DNA from: Neostapfia colusana
Taxonomy: Eukaryota; Streptophyta; Magnoliopsida; Poales; Poaceae
Assembly (NCBI GenBank): GCA_030760725.1
Contig: JASWHV010000011.1
Coordinates: 77,539,765 to 77,603,764 of the forward strand
Direction: 5' to 3'
DNA length: 64,000 nucleotides
Shown: positions 10,451-23,585 of the stretch, piece by piece
How positions within the stretch are numbered: position 1 is the stretch's first letter
Layout of the letters: each line of letters begins with the position of its first letter
Notes under the pieces: model-generated
Databases searched by the model: none
The model's input: only the letters and a program-made list of their open reading frames with translations
Told to the model about the DNA's origin: nothing
Translations under genes and position numbers: made by a program

Positions 10451-11501
10451 TTCCAATGTTGCTTCTTCGACGTGGTTCAACGTTGCCTTCTTGGTTGCTG
10501 GTTGGGCTGACACGAACTCAATACGAGTATCGTGGTCATTTGTCAAACGCAAGCTCCTCTCAACACATTGGATTACTCCGTTGTGTTTGCTTAACCAATC
10601 CATTCCGAGTATTATGTCAAGCCCTTGCGAGTCCAAGACAATGAGGTTGGCAAGGAAGTCTACCCCCCTTATTTTAAGGTTTACTTTTGGACATACTATA
10701 TTAGTCCTCATCTCTCCACCAGGAGAATTAACCAACATAGTATATTTCATGTGTGATATGGGTAGATTGTACTTGGAAACATACTTGGATGATATGAACG
10801 AATGCGATGCTCCGGAATCAAATAAAATGGTGGCTGGGTTGGAGTTGGCAAGGAACATATCAATCACGACGTCCTCAGCCTGTTGCGCTTCCTCAGCGGA
10901 GACATGATTTACGTTGCCAAGAGTGTAGCTCTTCTGTCCATGGTTGTCTTGATTAGATCCTCCGTTCGGCCATGGGTTCTGCTTGGGCACGTTGCTTGGC
11001 TGTCCAAGGCCCTTCCTCGGGCACTGACTTGCAAAGTGTCATGTTTCTCCGCATGCAAAGCATGCTTTGTTGCCCAAGACAGCAGGGACATTGGGACGAG
11101 GGTGGTTTTGAGCATAGGCGCCCACGTTAGGACGAGGCGTAGGAGGTAAAGGCATACGGGGTGCTTGCGTAACGGGACGTTGCTGTGGTGGTTGATTAGG
11201 GTGAAAAGTAGAAGTGGACGAGCCATGTTGTGGTGCAGCTAGGGGCATGAAACGAGGATGTACATTGCTCCCCTGCGGCTGGTATGGCATCTTCCTCTTG
11301 CCCTCTTGCTCGATCTCTCGGATCATGCTCTCACCACTATGGCTTTGTCAACTAGCTTCTGGAAGTTTGCATAATCATTGTTGAGGAGCTGAACTTGGAT
11401 CTCATTGTTCAACCCTCTCATGAACAAGTATTGCTTCCTTTGATCCGAGTTGACATCTTTGGGGGCATACCGTGACAGTTTCGTAAACTTGTTGAGGTAC
11501 T
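10451..11501 (-). pseudogene. E gag C-terminal part and protease (decayed)
   Basis: On the minus strand from 11501: capsid segment LNKFTKLSRYAPKDVNSDQR, then a proline-rich linker, zinc-knuckle start ACFACGET and an aspartic protease with ILFDSGASHSFIS. Frame changes occur around 11323 and 11040. The first codons continue exactly the reading frame of the gag start at 39997-40550, which shows that C and D split one gene. Confidence 0.85.
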
Positions 11502-12360
11502 TGATAAGGACATCACAACAGTGGATACTCACATTGATTTTCAAGTACCAATCACAAGAGCACGATCAGGTTACTAAATCAGCAGGTGAACTCGTTCCTA
11601 ACTTCCTACCCATGTGGTTTTGAGAATGGATTGCTATTGAATGGTTTAATTGTTATTAGGAACCATGGACATGATCAACAAGTAAAGGGGGGAGGATTTG
11701 GGGACGTGGAGAAACAGATGGGACGTCCACAAGTTGATGGAAACAGTCACCAACTCGGACTCGAGTTCAACTCGGAGTCCAGGAGCAGTCCATCTTAAAA
11801 CGGACGCCCAGGATGCATAAAGACTCCGTTTTCGACGTTATACATATGCATGGAAAGATGAGAAGATAAACTTTCCAATGGTTCTGGTCCCACATTAAAA
11901 TTCTCCAGGGGTCGTTGGGAGTTGTCGAAACAAGTCGAATTCAGAGTTCTGTCCGGTGTTGCACCACCGTATTGGGCTTTTGGGCCTTGTATCCCGTATG
12001 AGTCCATTAGGGACGCGTCTAAGGGTCTTATGGACGCACCCTAGCCTTTAAATACTGCAGCCGCCGGCCACATTCAGTGGGTTTTTCTTAGATAAACAGC
12101 CGCCGTTCTACGGTTTGTGTGAAATCCCAACTTCGTGATTTTCAGATCACGTCTTCTACGTTCTTGCTCGTATTCTCGGTTGCACCTGCAGGGATTAGCC
12201 TTCTTGGTGAGGTCAAGCATGTGCTGCACGGTTGATAACCAATGGAGCAGTGGTGTAGTGATTGCAGGGGTGTTCAAACTGCTCGAGTGCCGCGGATCAT
12301 CAACGTCAAGTTCTCCACCTCAATCGACCTACCTTTCGGAAGATCGGCCCTAAACCACTC
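11502..12360 (+). repeat. C 5' LTR
   Basis: Matches 28127-28990 almost throughout with scattered differences. It starts TGATAAGGACATC and ends at about CCACTCATCG. The next bases GGTATCAGAT resemble a degraded initiator-Met tRNA PBS. A TTTAAATACTGCAG TATA-like box is at 12048-12055. Confidence 0.8.
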
Positions 12361-13661
12361 ATCGGTATCAGATTTCAGGTTGCCCGTGAGGTACTTTGAT
12401 TTCCCACTAGATTAGTTTTTGTTTTTTATACCTAGAGTCCACAGAAAAAGCCACAAAAAACATATCGTATTTACCGATTCCTAGACCATAGTGCCTGCAA
12501 TTTTCGTTTTTCAGTTTGCATTGTTGAGTTTGCATTCGTGTGGTCGAGTCTTGTTGTTGGTTTAGCTTTGTGTTTTTTGGGTCGTATTTATCGGTTTTTC
12601 TTCCTTTTTTTCTTGTTGCTCACCTATTCCACAATCCCTAAACAACAAACCGAGCCACCAAGATCATCGGTTTGCCCTAGCTAGCCGCCTTGCGTGAACT
12701 CCCGCATCGCCAGCCCTAGAACAGGTGACAAACCATTGTGCCAGTCCTGCTTGATTCATCACACAACATCCCATCAGTCGCCGTTGCTAAATTCCGATTT
12801 TTTTCTCACATCCTATTGCGAGATCTTCTTCACAACCGAGTTTGAATCAACATAAAAAATAGTAACTCGGGTAGCCTACCTTAAAACGGCCATAACATTT
12901 GCATACGAACTCGAAATCAGGCAAAAAAATTTTCAAATTGATCTACTCAAAGTTTCACAACCGATTTTTCACCGCTTCGCCGTGTTCAGCAAAATTTGTT
13001 TGGCCAAATTCCCCTAGGAAGATAGACTATCCGGTCTCCAAAGTTTCAGCCCGGATTTTCAAGAATCTTACTGATTTTCTATAGGCCACATCTTACATCC
13101 AATTGAGCTGCAAAGTTGTGTGCTTTCTATTTCGTGCTCTCGAGTAAACAAAAAATATCATAAAAAATATAAAAAAAAGAAAAAAAAAGTGAAGAGAGCA
13201 CAGTTATTAAAGCATTGACAGCATACCCTTGAAAACAGTTGGCCTATACACTTGTGTTGTACTTGTTTGGTTATATCTTTCTGATTTTCTATTTGTCTTT
13301 CTACTGCCTTGTGTTGTGCTAGGACTAGGACACTTGTTAACCAGCAACAGTTCCTACATTGAATACTTATTCAACTTTGTTTTTGTTGTTAACGATTTTT
13401 GCTTATTAGCCACCATATTGTGCCATCCAAGCAACACTTTTCCTCTTCAGCAGAACATGTACCTTTGCAATCACTCCACGCTTCATTGGTTCTCACCGTC
13501 CACCGTTTACCACCTGTTGTGTCAGTAAGAACACTTGTAAGAACATGGTAAGATGCTTGAGAGAGAGAGATTGTTTCCTTCCTTCCACTTTTCACATTGC
13601 CACTATCCTTTGTAGTTGATAGGGATAACATCTTTTTGTTGTCTTTTGTTTACTACTAACT
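12361..13661 (+). other. C leader between LTR and gag
   Basis: About 1.3 kb, AT-rich, with no ORF beyond chance and an A-rich run near 13150-13190. This is the expected 5' untranslated leader. I see no further gene or structured RNA in it. Confidence 0.5.
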
Positions 13662-14732
13662 ATGGTAGAAGATAAAAGGGATGATGAATGTGTTCAACAT
13701 GCTGAGTTGCGTGACATGATGTGGGAAATGACAGATATGTTCACAAAAACCCAAGCATCGACAGAGGCGTCATTGACGACCTTGACTCGCCAACTTGCTG
13801 ATCTTGTTGTTCGGATGGATACTCTTGAGGCGCGGCTGCCTCTCGCTGAAGATCGTGAAGACGATGCTTATAATATGGAAGATCATAACAATCAACCACG
13901 ACTTCCACGTTATCTACGAGGTATGGGAGGTAATAATCGTTATAATTACAATGATCATCATAACAATTTTAATCGCCCTCTTGATGATCCTTTTGCTAAA
14001 GTCAAATTTACTATACCCTCTTTTTTGGTGCTTATGATGCTGAGGCATATCTTGATTTGGAGATGACAGTAGAGCAGACATTTAATGCCCACCTTGTTCC
14101 TGAACAACATAGAGTTCGTCAAGCCACTAGTGAGTTTAAGGATTTTGCTATCATATGGTGGAATGAACTTGTTAAAACTAGAACTGATCCTCCAACATGG
14201 GATAGATTAAAGGAAGCTATGCGTATTTGTTTTGTTCCTCCTTCTTTTCAGCGGGACCTTCGCAAAAAATTGCAGCGCTTAGACCAAGGTAACATGTCTG
14301 TAGAGGAGTATTATCAAGAGTTACAAAAGGGTATGTTGCACTGTTGGGTAGTAGAGGACATGGATGATAAAATAGCTCATTTTTATGGAGGGTTGAGGCG
14401 TGAAATTCAGGGCATTGTTGATTATAAGGAATATGATACTGTTAACAGATTATTTCAGCTGGCTATGTTGGCAGAAAAAGAATTGCAGGGCCGCCAACAG
14501 CAGCAGCACCTTCACACCGTGTTCGACATCTACACCATCGAAAACAGCACCATCTTCGAGTTTTCCTACTGCCACTACACCATCCAATGGTGGCCAATGA
14601 ACTTCATCTACTGCTCTATTTCCTCGCGCGCCGGAGGGCAGCAAGACGGCACCATTCAAGCCTACGTCTTCCACTCCTTCCACGAGTCGAACTTCCAACA
14701 TTAAGTGTCACCGCTTCCAGGGAGTTGGTCAT
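13662..14732 (+). pseudogene. C gag (frameshifted)
   Basis: The ATG at 13662 opens a gag (MVEDKRDDECVQHAELRDMM). A frame break in a T run near 14023 is followed by the capsid part (YDAEAYLDWEMTVEQTF, WWNELVKTRTDPPTWDRLKE, KLQRLDQGNMSVEEYYQEL). A second break occurs near 14500 in a CAG-rich stretch. The zinc knuckle at about 14703-14745 reads CHRFQGVGHVMKDC: the second Cys of CX2CX4HX4C is Phe. Not functional. Confidence 0.8.
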
Positions 14733-16942
14733 GTGATGAAAGATTGCCCTAGCAAACGAGCATACATAGCACGATATGATGGCGGGTATGATAGTACTTC
14801 GGATGTTGAAGATGAATATTCTCTTGCTACTAACGTTGCAGGACCAAAAGATGACCACTATAGCACAGATGAAGAGGTACTTGGTACTGCAGCAACGGAA
14901 AATTATAGAAGCATAATTGTGCAGCGTGCTTTGAGCTCCAAAGTTGAGGCGGATGACAAGCTACAACGACACAATCTTTTTCACATGTTTCTCATCGTCA
15001 AGGACTGCCGTGTGCAGATTATAATTGATGGAGGCAGCTGCAACAACTTGGTGAACACGGATGTGGTCAAGAAACTTGGGTTGACAACAAGAGCACACCC
15101 TCATTCATACCACATTTAGTGGTTCAACAACAGCGGTAAGGTTAGGGTAACACAAACAGCAAGGGTACATTTTTCGATTGGTTCTTACCATGAGTTTGCC
15201 GATTTTGATGTCGTACCTATGGATACTTGTTCTCTTTTGTTGGGACGTCCTTGGGAATTTGATACGGATGCTATTCATCATGGTAGAACTAATAAATATA
15301 CTCTGATACATAAAGGAAAGAAAATCACTTTGCTTCCTATGACTCCTACTGAAATTGTACATTTTGAGAAAAGTAAAACACGTAATGATAAGGCAATAAA
15401 ATCACTAGACTCTGAAAAACAGCAAGTAATTAAGTTAAAATCACCTTCGTTGCTCACAACTAAATCTTACCTTGCTAATTTATTTAATACCAAGTGGATG
15501 TACTACGCTTTAGTATGCAAAGAAGCCATGTTTTCAATTCATGAAGTGTCCATTGCATTGCCCCCTGCTGTTGCTAACCTTTTGCAGGATTTTGCGGATG
15601 TGTTTCCCCCCGAGATACCCCCTGGATTACCACCTATGAGGGGCATTGAACATAAGATCGACTTGATTCCAGGGGCAAGTTTGCCAAATCGTGCGGCGTA
15701 CAGGGCGAATCCGGAAGAGATAAGGGAAATTCAGCGACAAGTTCAAGATCTTTTGAACCGTATTCGTGAAAGCCTTAGTCCTTGTTCTGTTCCTGTTCTT
15801 TTGGTTCCTAAGAAAGATGGTAGCTGGCGCATGTGTGTTAATTATAGAGCGATTAATAACATCACAATTCGATATCGTTATCCTATTCCTCGCTTACATG
15901 ACATGCTTGATGAATTGAGTGGTGCTATTATTTTCACAAAAATTGACTTGCGTAGTGGTTACCACCAAATTAGAATGGCACTAGGAGATGAATGGAAAAC
16001 TGCATTTAAAACCAAGTTTGAACTTTATGAGTCGTTAGTAATGTCTTTTGGTTTTACTAATTCACCTAGCACTTTTATGCGATTAATGAACGAGGTTTTA
16101 CGTGTTTTTATTGGAAAATTTGTGGTGGTTTACTTTGATGATATCCTCATTTACAGCAAGTCATATGACGAACATCTTAATCATTTACATGTTGTTTTCA
16201 GTGTCTTGAGAGATGCACGTTTGTTTGGTAACCTCAAAAAGTGTGTCTTTTGCACCAATCGAGTTTCGTTTCTTGGATATGTCGTTTCATGGCAGGGAAT
16301 TGAGATGGATGAGGCAAAAATTGTGGCGATCACTAGCTGGCCAACTCCATCGACCGTCACGCAGGTGCGCAGTTTTCTTGGTCTTGCAGGTTTTTATCGA
16401 CACTTTGTGCAGGATTTCAGCACCATTGCAGCACCTCTCCATGAACTGACGAAGAAGGGAGTGCGGTTTCGATGGGGCGAACAGCAGCAACAAGCTTTTG
16501 ATGTTCTCAAATCAAAGCTTACACAAGCACCATTGCTACAACTTCCTGATTTTGACAAGATATTTGAGCTAGAACGTGATGCAAGCGGCATTGGTATTGG
16601 AGGTGTTCTCATACAAGGAGGTAAACCTAATGCATTCTTTAGTGAAAAATTGCATGGTCCTTCTCTGAATTATACTACTTATGATAAGGAATTATATGTC
16701 TTAGTGCGAGTTCTACAAACATGGCAACATTACCTTTGGTCTAAGGAGTTTATACATTCTGATCATGAATCTTTGAAGTATCTTAAGTGCCAAAACAATC
16801 TGAATAAACGACATGCTAAATGGATTTGAGTTCATAAAATCATTTCCATACATCACTAAGCATAAAAAAGGGAAGGAGAATGTTATTGCAGATGCATTAT
16901 CTAGACGTTACACCATGTTGTCCCAACTTGATCATAAAATAT
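14733..16942 (+). pseudogene. C protease, reverse transcriptase and RNase H (broken)
   Basis: The protease has IIIDGGSCNNLVN, the D-G-G form usual in CRM elements, then an in-frame TAG at 15117-15119. The frame resumes (CSLLLGRPWEFDTDAIHHGR) and continues into RT with VPVLLVPKKDGSWRMCVNYR, KIDLRSGYHQIRM and the active site VVYFDDILIYS. RNase H reads FELERDASGIGIGG and ends near 16828, where a frame break follows. Remnants (ENVIADALSRRYTMLSQLDHKI) run to the CACTA insertion at 16942. Confidence 0.85.
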
Positions 16943-17300
16943 CACTACAGGAATCGGGACTATAGACGACGGCCGGAAACCGTCGTCAATAAGGACACTA
17001 CCGTCGTCAATAAGTTATTGACGATGGTAAAACTTTATAGACGACGGTTTTCGGCTGTCGTCAATTATTAGTCGTCAATAAATTTATTGACGACGGTTAC
17101 CGTCGTCAATAAGCTTATTGACGACAGCCTGATTTAGCTGTCGTCTATAAGGACCGTGGCTTATTGACGACGGTTTACACTAGGCCGTCGTCAATAACAA
17201 TTGCTTATTGACGACGGTTTCTGGTACCTGGCCGTCGTCAATACTAATGGCTTATTGACGACGGCCAAGTACCAGAAACCGTCGTCAATAAGCTTTCCAA
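16943..17300. repeat. CACTA left subterminal repeats
   Basis: About 17 copies by eye (exact or one mismatch) of TTGACGACGG or its complement CCGTCGTCAA within 340 bp. Many are placed as inverted pairs around AAGCTT-like centres. In En/Spm such subterminal motifs bind TNPA; binding here is inference. Confidence 0.85.
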
Positions 17301-17423
17301 TTTTTTTAAAAAAAACAGAAAATCCTGCCCTGGCTTCGAGGCCAGCCCTGGCTCGATGGCTAGATCACAGGCAATCAAAATATACATCACAGAATTGCAT
17401 AAAAACACTATACGCACGCCACA

Positions 17424-20000
17424 CTACCCTACGCTACCCCGACCGCTGCCACCGGAGTCCAGGAAGTCGTCGTGCGCTCGTCCAAACGCTGGTTGCTGAG
17501 GGGATGGAGTTTCCTGAGCCCGCGTCGCCGATCCCTATGATGTACATGTATAGTTAGACAAATTAGAAGTTCACAAATATGTATATGATTAAATAAACTC
17601 ATTACAAGTTAAAATTGAGCAAGTTAGCTAGATTTGGCTATGTTTGAGTAAGTTTGCTCATATTTTACTAAGTTTGAGAAGTATGGACTAGTAGTGTTTG
17701 TGTTTGAGCTAGTTCAAAAAGTTTTGGCTATGTTTGAGTAAGTTTGGTCATATTTGACTATAGTTGAGTAAGTTGTACCATATTTTACTCAGTTTGAGGA
17801 TGTTTAACTAGTTTTATCTAAGTTTAAGTAAGTTTGATCAAATTCAACTAAATTTGAGCAAATTTAACTAGTTGCAGCTATTATGAGAAATTTTGTACCT
17901 GTGCTCCTGACGTCGGCCCCTGTGGTAGCTGTATCGGTGGCGGCGCCCACTGAGGAAAGACAACGGGTTGTCCTGTGGCCATAGCCTGCAAATATGAAGT
18001 AAATTATTATACATGTCATTTATATATTAGAAACGTTGAGTACAATGATCTGAACTTACCTGCATGGCAGCTTGCAGCTGTAGCATGTACGAGTGTTGAT
18101 ACTCGTCCCTAGCCCGGAGCTCGGCTGCCTGCCTCTCGTTCGCGAGCCTCAGCGCTTCCTGCGTCCTCTGGAGCTCCTCCTGGACACTCTGGAGCTCCAG
18201 ATCACGGCTGCCACGCCTGCTGGATCCACCCTGCGATGAAGAGGCCCTCGAGTAAGACCGCGCCTCCCTCGAGTCTACTACTCCATCGAAGATGGCCAAC
18301 CTACACAACGAAGTAAGAGTATTAAAATTTCGTATCTCGAAGTTAATGAACGTAAATGAAAATAACAGAACTCACCGGCCGTGAGGTTTACCGCCACCGC
18401 TTGCATAGGCGGCTTCAGGTACGATCGGCGAGTTCTGCCGATCGTAATCATCGCCTCGAAGCCTCCGCACCTCCTCCCCATACTTTTCCTGAAAATACAG
18501 AAAATTAAAGTCATCAGAAGTTTTAAAGATAATACAATTAAGTCAACTAAAGAACTCACCAACGTCTCTGTCGCTGTCTGAGAAGACAGTTGATCAGGCT
18601 GCGAGGGGTCACTTCCCATGTGACCCCTCCTCCACACCTGGATAGCGGTCGGCTCCTGACCGATCTCGCGCTCCTATCAATACGTGTTAGCACAATGATA
18701 GCGATAGAAATTAACTAGAATATAATTCGAGTATCACTTACCATCCGTTTAGCAAGGCGTACGTAGCCGTCCCCGCCAAGACGGTGTTTCCCGTCCGTCC
18801 CTCGACTGTGTCGGCGGGTCATCGACATGCCTTGGAAGCCCTGGCTCGCCCAACGAGCACACAGGGAACTGTAGGCGTCCGGACAGGACTCAAGCCACGG
18901 TACGCTGACCTGCACACATTTGTTGTTGGATGAAAACATTGATGAAAATTGGATAATGAAGCAAAGTAAAATAAAGAATTTGCCTCTGCGTACTGTGCCT
19001 CCGTCAAGTACTTGTCCGCCACATCCCTAAACTGCCCCGGCTCACCCTCGTCCGGATGCAACTTATAGTACGCCTTCGTAGCCTGAATGCGAGCCGTTGA
19101 AATCGACTGCGTCAGGAGCTTCCTAGCGTTGTTGTTGAAGACCAGGCGAGCGTGATCCAGCTGGGCCTCGTCCTCCAAACGGTAATATTTCTACAAGTAG
19201 AAATATACAAGTTAATGTATTTAACATATAATAGGTTTGCATTTAACGAATAGACGATTTACTTACCATGAATTCATGCCACACATGCTCCTGGTGGTTG
19301 TCGTAGGTAATGTCCTGGGCCGTAGCGTAATCGTCCCAAGACGTAGCAGCCTGTCCGTTCACTAGACCGGGGTAGTGACAACGGATGAGCTGGCCCAGGA
19401 CAGCGTTGACCTGGCGGTGGCGTCCTTGACCCGTGAACGAGTCATCGGCCCAAGACCTAATACACGATTCTCAATTAGTACATATATAAGTGTTAAAATA
19501 TCTAAATTAATTTGTTATAGATTTACTTACCTATCGCCAACCGGACGAATAACGACCCGATCTTCTGGCCGTGCAGGAACCAGAGGAGGAGCTCCTCCTG
19601 TAACGCCGTTGTGGAGCCGGCTCCACATCAGGCTCTGTGGAAGGCTCTGAAGCAGGGTCTGAATCCTGCGGTCCCGGAACCTGAAGAGGATCCGAAGCAG
19701 GATCTGTAACAGGCTCCGAAACCTGTGGTGTCTGAAGAGGACCCCTGGCCTCTGTCTCCTTAGACGTAGAGTCGTCCTAAAAATTTGAAGATTGGTAATA
19801 TAGATTTAAGAAAGTTATTTATATAATTTATGTAATTTAATATTCTTTACCTGTCGTGACCGCTCTCGTGACCCCTGGCCTCTGTCGAGGCCCAACAGCT
19901 GAGACAGTCTACCATTGCTAGACTGACAGCCCTGGAAAACGGAGTCTGCTCTCGGGGGCAGAAAGCCCCGCGTCCCCCATCGTCTACTGCTCGATGACAT
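17424..20000 (-). pseudogene. CACTA second gene, TNPA/Transposase_24-like, multi-exon
   Basis: The ATG at 20000 (MSSSSRRWGTRGFLPP) opens exon 1 (19851-20000), followed by GT-AG bounded exons near 19531-19776, 19267-19456, 18984-19190 (GC donor), 18740-18909, 18560-18660, 18300-18490, 18060-18300, 17900-17980 and a last exon 17424-17534. The encoded parts include VPARPEDRVVIRPVGD, a plant transposase-type segment (TQSISTARIQATKAYYKL, MTRRHSRGTDGKHRLGGDGY) and a C-terminal coiled coil (ELQSVQEELQRTQEALRLAN). Exon 2 begins with an acidic Pro/Ser-rich frame but ends in another frame, so a 1 nt indel near 19600 is likely. Exon limits were read by eye. Confidence 0.65.
17615..17880. repeat. Degenerate TTTGAGTAAGTTTG minisatellite in an intron
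   Basis: An AT-rich stretch of loosely repeated TTTGAGTAAGTTTG(G/C)TCATATTT units, lying between the last two exons of the TNPA-like gene. Confidence 0.55.
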
Positions 20001-20189
20001 CCTGATGAAAGGAAATTTGATAATGAATTTAAAGGAAAATATAGAAGACGAAAGAAGAGATGAAAGAAACGATACTTGTACTCAATTTCAAAATTCATCA
20101 GTATCACGATCATGTACTCTACTTCGTAAACCGGATCATCGATCTTTTGTCATGGTTGTTCGCCGTTTTTGTTTTTTCACATTATGAGT

Positions 20190-23100
20190 CTATACATCTT
20201 GTGCATCTCCAACTAATTCATCGAGTCGTAGACCAGGCTCAACGATAAAAGAATCCGGCAACTCTTCTTCTTGGTAAACAACATCTGCCTCATCAATGTA
20301 ACCAGTATTGTCCGGTGTATATAACCGCTCATGAGGATTCACCTTTTGTACAACCCACCATGCACTAAGTTTTTCGCATGGATATTGTAGATAGTACACT
20401 TGTTCGACTTGGTGAGCAAGGACAAAGGTGTCGTAGTCTCGTAGTCGGTCCTTGTGTTTGACATCTACCATGCCAAATTGGTTTTGTCGAGTTCCATTGT
20501 TATTATCAAACCAATCATAGTCAAAGAAGACTACTTTAAGGTCTTTACTCCCGACAAAACTAAATTCTAGGATTTTGTTTATGATCCCATAGAAATTAGT
20601 TTCATGTCCTTCGGCATCGGCGGCCCTCGTCACAACTCCGGTGTTTGATGTTGCCCTTAGAGGACATTGAGCTTCAAATTGAGTTGAACGGAATCGGAAC
20701 CCATTGACATCATATCGACCGAAGAGTTTAACTTTAATGGATCCGTTGGACAATTGTCGCAAATCTTCATGAACACCGGCTTGTGTCTTGCACTGTCCAA
20801 CATATGAAGTAAGAAGACTATTTTATGCTATGAACATAATTACTAAGAGGAACAAGACAAGGAAAACGTTACATGATTTCGAAACCACGTTTGGAAGTTA
20901 GGTCCTCCATTTACTCCATAGTGTCGCATTGTTTGTATTTGCTTGCTAGTAGGTTGCTGCTTAGACTTTCAATTTTGTCGATTGAGCTCACTAAATCAGG
21001 ACAAAACAGAATTATTGGTGTAGATGTATAACACACCACGCAAATTAGTATAGATGTTGAACAACCACTTACTAAGAAAAATTGTCCATCCCATCTATGT
21101 TAGCGTACATGTATAACAAAGCAGCTGTCTTTTCATCTGCTGAAGCATCATAGCTCGTGCCACTACCAACAGTGGTGCCTCTCGTTTGAAAAAGTGAGAG
21201 TTCGCTACAAGAGGTTGCTTCAGCCATATTATACCGTAACACCGATGCATTAACATTGTGTTCTTCTACAAAGTAGACACTTGAAAAGTATCCTATCTCC
21301 TGAAGTGTAAATGCTTCGGCGATACATCCTTCAACCCTTGCCCTATTATGAACCATCGGTTTTAGACATCTGAGTGATCTTTCAATGTGGTACATCCACC
21401 TATATTGAACAGGGCCACCTACTTTAGCTTCATATGGAAGATGGATTAGAAGGTGTTGCATTGGATTGAAGAACCCTGGAGGAAATACTTTTTCCATCTT
21501 ACATAAAAGCACGGGTATCTCTTTTTCCAACTTCTCCATCATCTCCCTTTTGACTTCTTTAGCACAAAGCTGTCTATAAAAATAGCTAAGCTCGGCTAAC
21601 ACCTTCCAAACCTCATCGTCAAGATAGCCTCGAAACATAACCGGCAGAAATCTTTCCATGATTATGTGATAATCATGGATCTTCAAACCAGTAAGATTTC
21701 CAGTCTTAACATTAACGACTCTTCTCAGGCTAGCAGCATAACCGTCTGGGAACTTCAACTGTTTCAACCACTTGAAGACTTCTTTCTTTTCTTTTGGTCG
21801 AAGGCAGAAAGAAGCTCGTGGTTTGCCACCAGCTTCGGAGAGCTCAAGACTTGGTCGGTTACAAACCTCTGCCAAATCCTTCCGAGCTTTTATATTGTCT
21901 TTTGTTTTCCCCGTCATATCCAAGCACGTGCTTATGATGCATTCGCCCATGTTACGTTCCTGGTGCATGACATCAATGTTATGCATTAGAATTAAAGACT
22001 TCATATACGGTAACTCCCATAGTGCACATATATGAGTCCAATTGTGATCCTCTCCGTAACCAACAAAATATCCAGGACGACCTTCATCTGGCACTAGATT
22101 GTTGAGCTGTTTAACAATTTCCGACCCGTTCAGACGTTGTGGTGGTCCCTTTTTTACAATGGTACCCTTCCTAAAGGCATTTCTCTGTTGCCTAAACACG
22201 TGATTTGGCGGTAACCAACGTCTATGACAATCAAAGTAGCATATCTTGCCGCCATGACTTAGACGAAAACAATCCGTGTCCGAAGCACATATTGGACATG
22301 TCAATCGACCATGAGTGCTCCAGCCAGAAAACATGTTGTAAGCTGGAAAATCATGAACAGACCACAAGTACGCAGCTCGAGGGTTGAATTTCTATTTTCT
22401 ATAATAGTCGTACGCTTCGACTCCTATCCATAACATTTTGAACTCTTCAATCAATGGCTGCATCATCACGTTCAGTCGTGAACCAGGATGATCCGGTCCA
22501 GGTACAATAAGGCATAGGAACATGAACTCATACTTCATACAAAGCGATGGTGGTAAGTTGTACGGAATAGCGAACACGGGCCAACAGGAGTATGGTGTGG
22601 CGTTTGTACTAAACGGTGAGAAGCCATCTGTCGCCAATCCAAAGCGAATATTTCTCACGTCATTGGCGAAATCTGGATCAAAGCGGTCAAGCGCCTTCCA
22701 TGCCTCACCGTCCGACGGGTGCACCATCATGATGTTGTTCTCACGTACACCTTCTTTATGCCACCTCATGTGTCTAGCTGTTTTTTTAGATAGAAACAAA
22801 CGCTTGAACCTAGGTGTGACAGGCAAGTAGCGAAGCTGCTTCTGTGCGACTTGAGTCATTACTTTTGAACCGTCGTCATTAACAACTTCGACAAATCTCG
22901 CTTTACCACATTTTAAGCACTTGTTCTCGTTGGCATGCTCTCTCCAAAAAAGCATGCAATTGTCTAGACACATATCAATCTTCTCATATTTCATACCTAG
23001 ACCAGAAATCAACTTCTTAGACTGATACATATCTTTAGGCACTTTATGTGGTTGTGGAAGGATATCGCTGATCAATTTGATAAGATCGTTGTAGCAGTTA

Positions 23101-23585
23101 TTGGAGAAGAAATACTTAGACTTAATGGCCATAAATCTAGTCATGAAAGTAAGGAGCGTCACTTCGGTGTGTTCATGCAACGGCTCTTCCGAAGCTTTGA
23201 GAAGCGTGAAAAACGCTTCAACCTCCGTTGGAGGAGGATCCTCCATCAATTCAGGATTTATGGCATCAAGCATCTCGTCCATCCTATCGACCCCCGTGTT
23301 GTCATCCTCATCTGAAACTTGTAAGGGTTGAGAAGAAGTCTCACCGTGAAAGGTCCACACCTCATAATCTTGCATGAAACCGTATCGACATAAGTGAAAC
23401 GCCAAATTCACTTTGTCCCAACACTTTGCACCTTGACATTTCGTACATGGGCACGGCACCTTATCGATCTTTGACAATGAAAAAGCTCGATCTACAAAAG
23501 CATCTGTCTTTGCGAACCACTCATCCGAGTGACCACTAGAACTGTTCTTCCAACCGGTATACATCCAACTACGATCCTCACCCAT
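20190..23585 (-). pseudogene. CACTA transposase, TNPD-like (Transposase_21 family)
   Basis: The ATG at 23585 opens MGEDRSWMYTGWKNSSSGHS, a transposase-associated N-terminal domain with the CPCTKCQG cluster. The Transposase_21 core follows (MRWHKEGVRENNIMMVHPSDGEAW, VPGPDHPGSRLNVMMQPLIEE). An in-frame TAG at 22392-22394 interrupts the core; the same frame continues (WSVHDFPAYNMFSGWSTHGRLTCP). A DUF4218-like part (PVMFRGYLDDEVWKVLAEL, HLPYEAKVGGPVQYRWMYHIER) runs to a GTAAGT donor near 21070. A last exon (20190 to about 20790) encodes a DUF4216-like part (FFDYDWFDNNNGTRQNQFGM). The domain order is as in other plant CACTA transposases. One nonsense codon is certain. Confidence 0.85.

Noticed and set aside
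16943..17300. CRISPR-like array
   Set aside because: The repeated motif is short, present in both orientations without regular spacers, and lies at both ends of a CACTA element in a plant genome.
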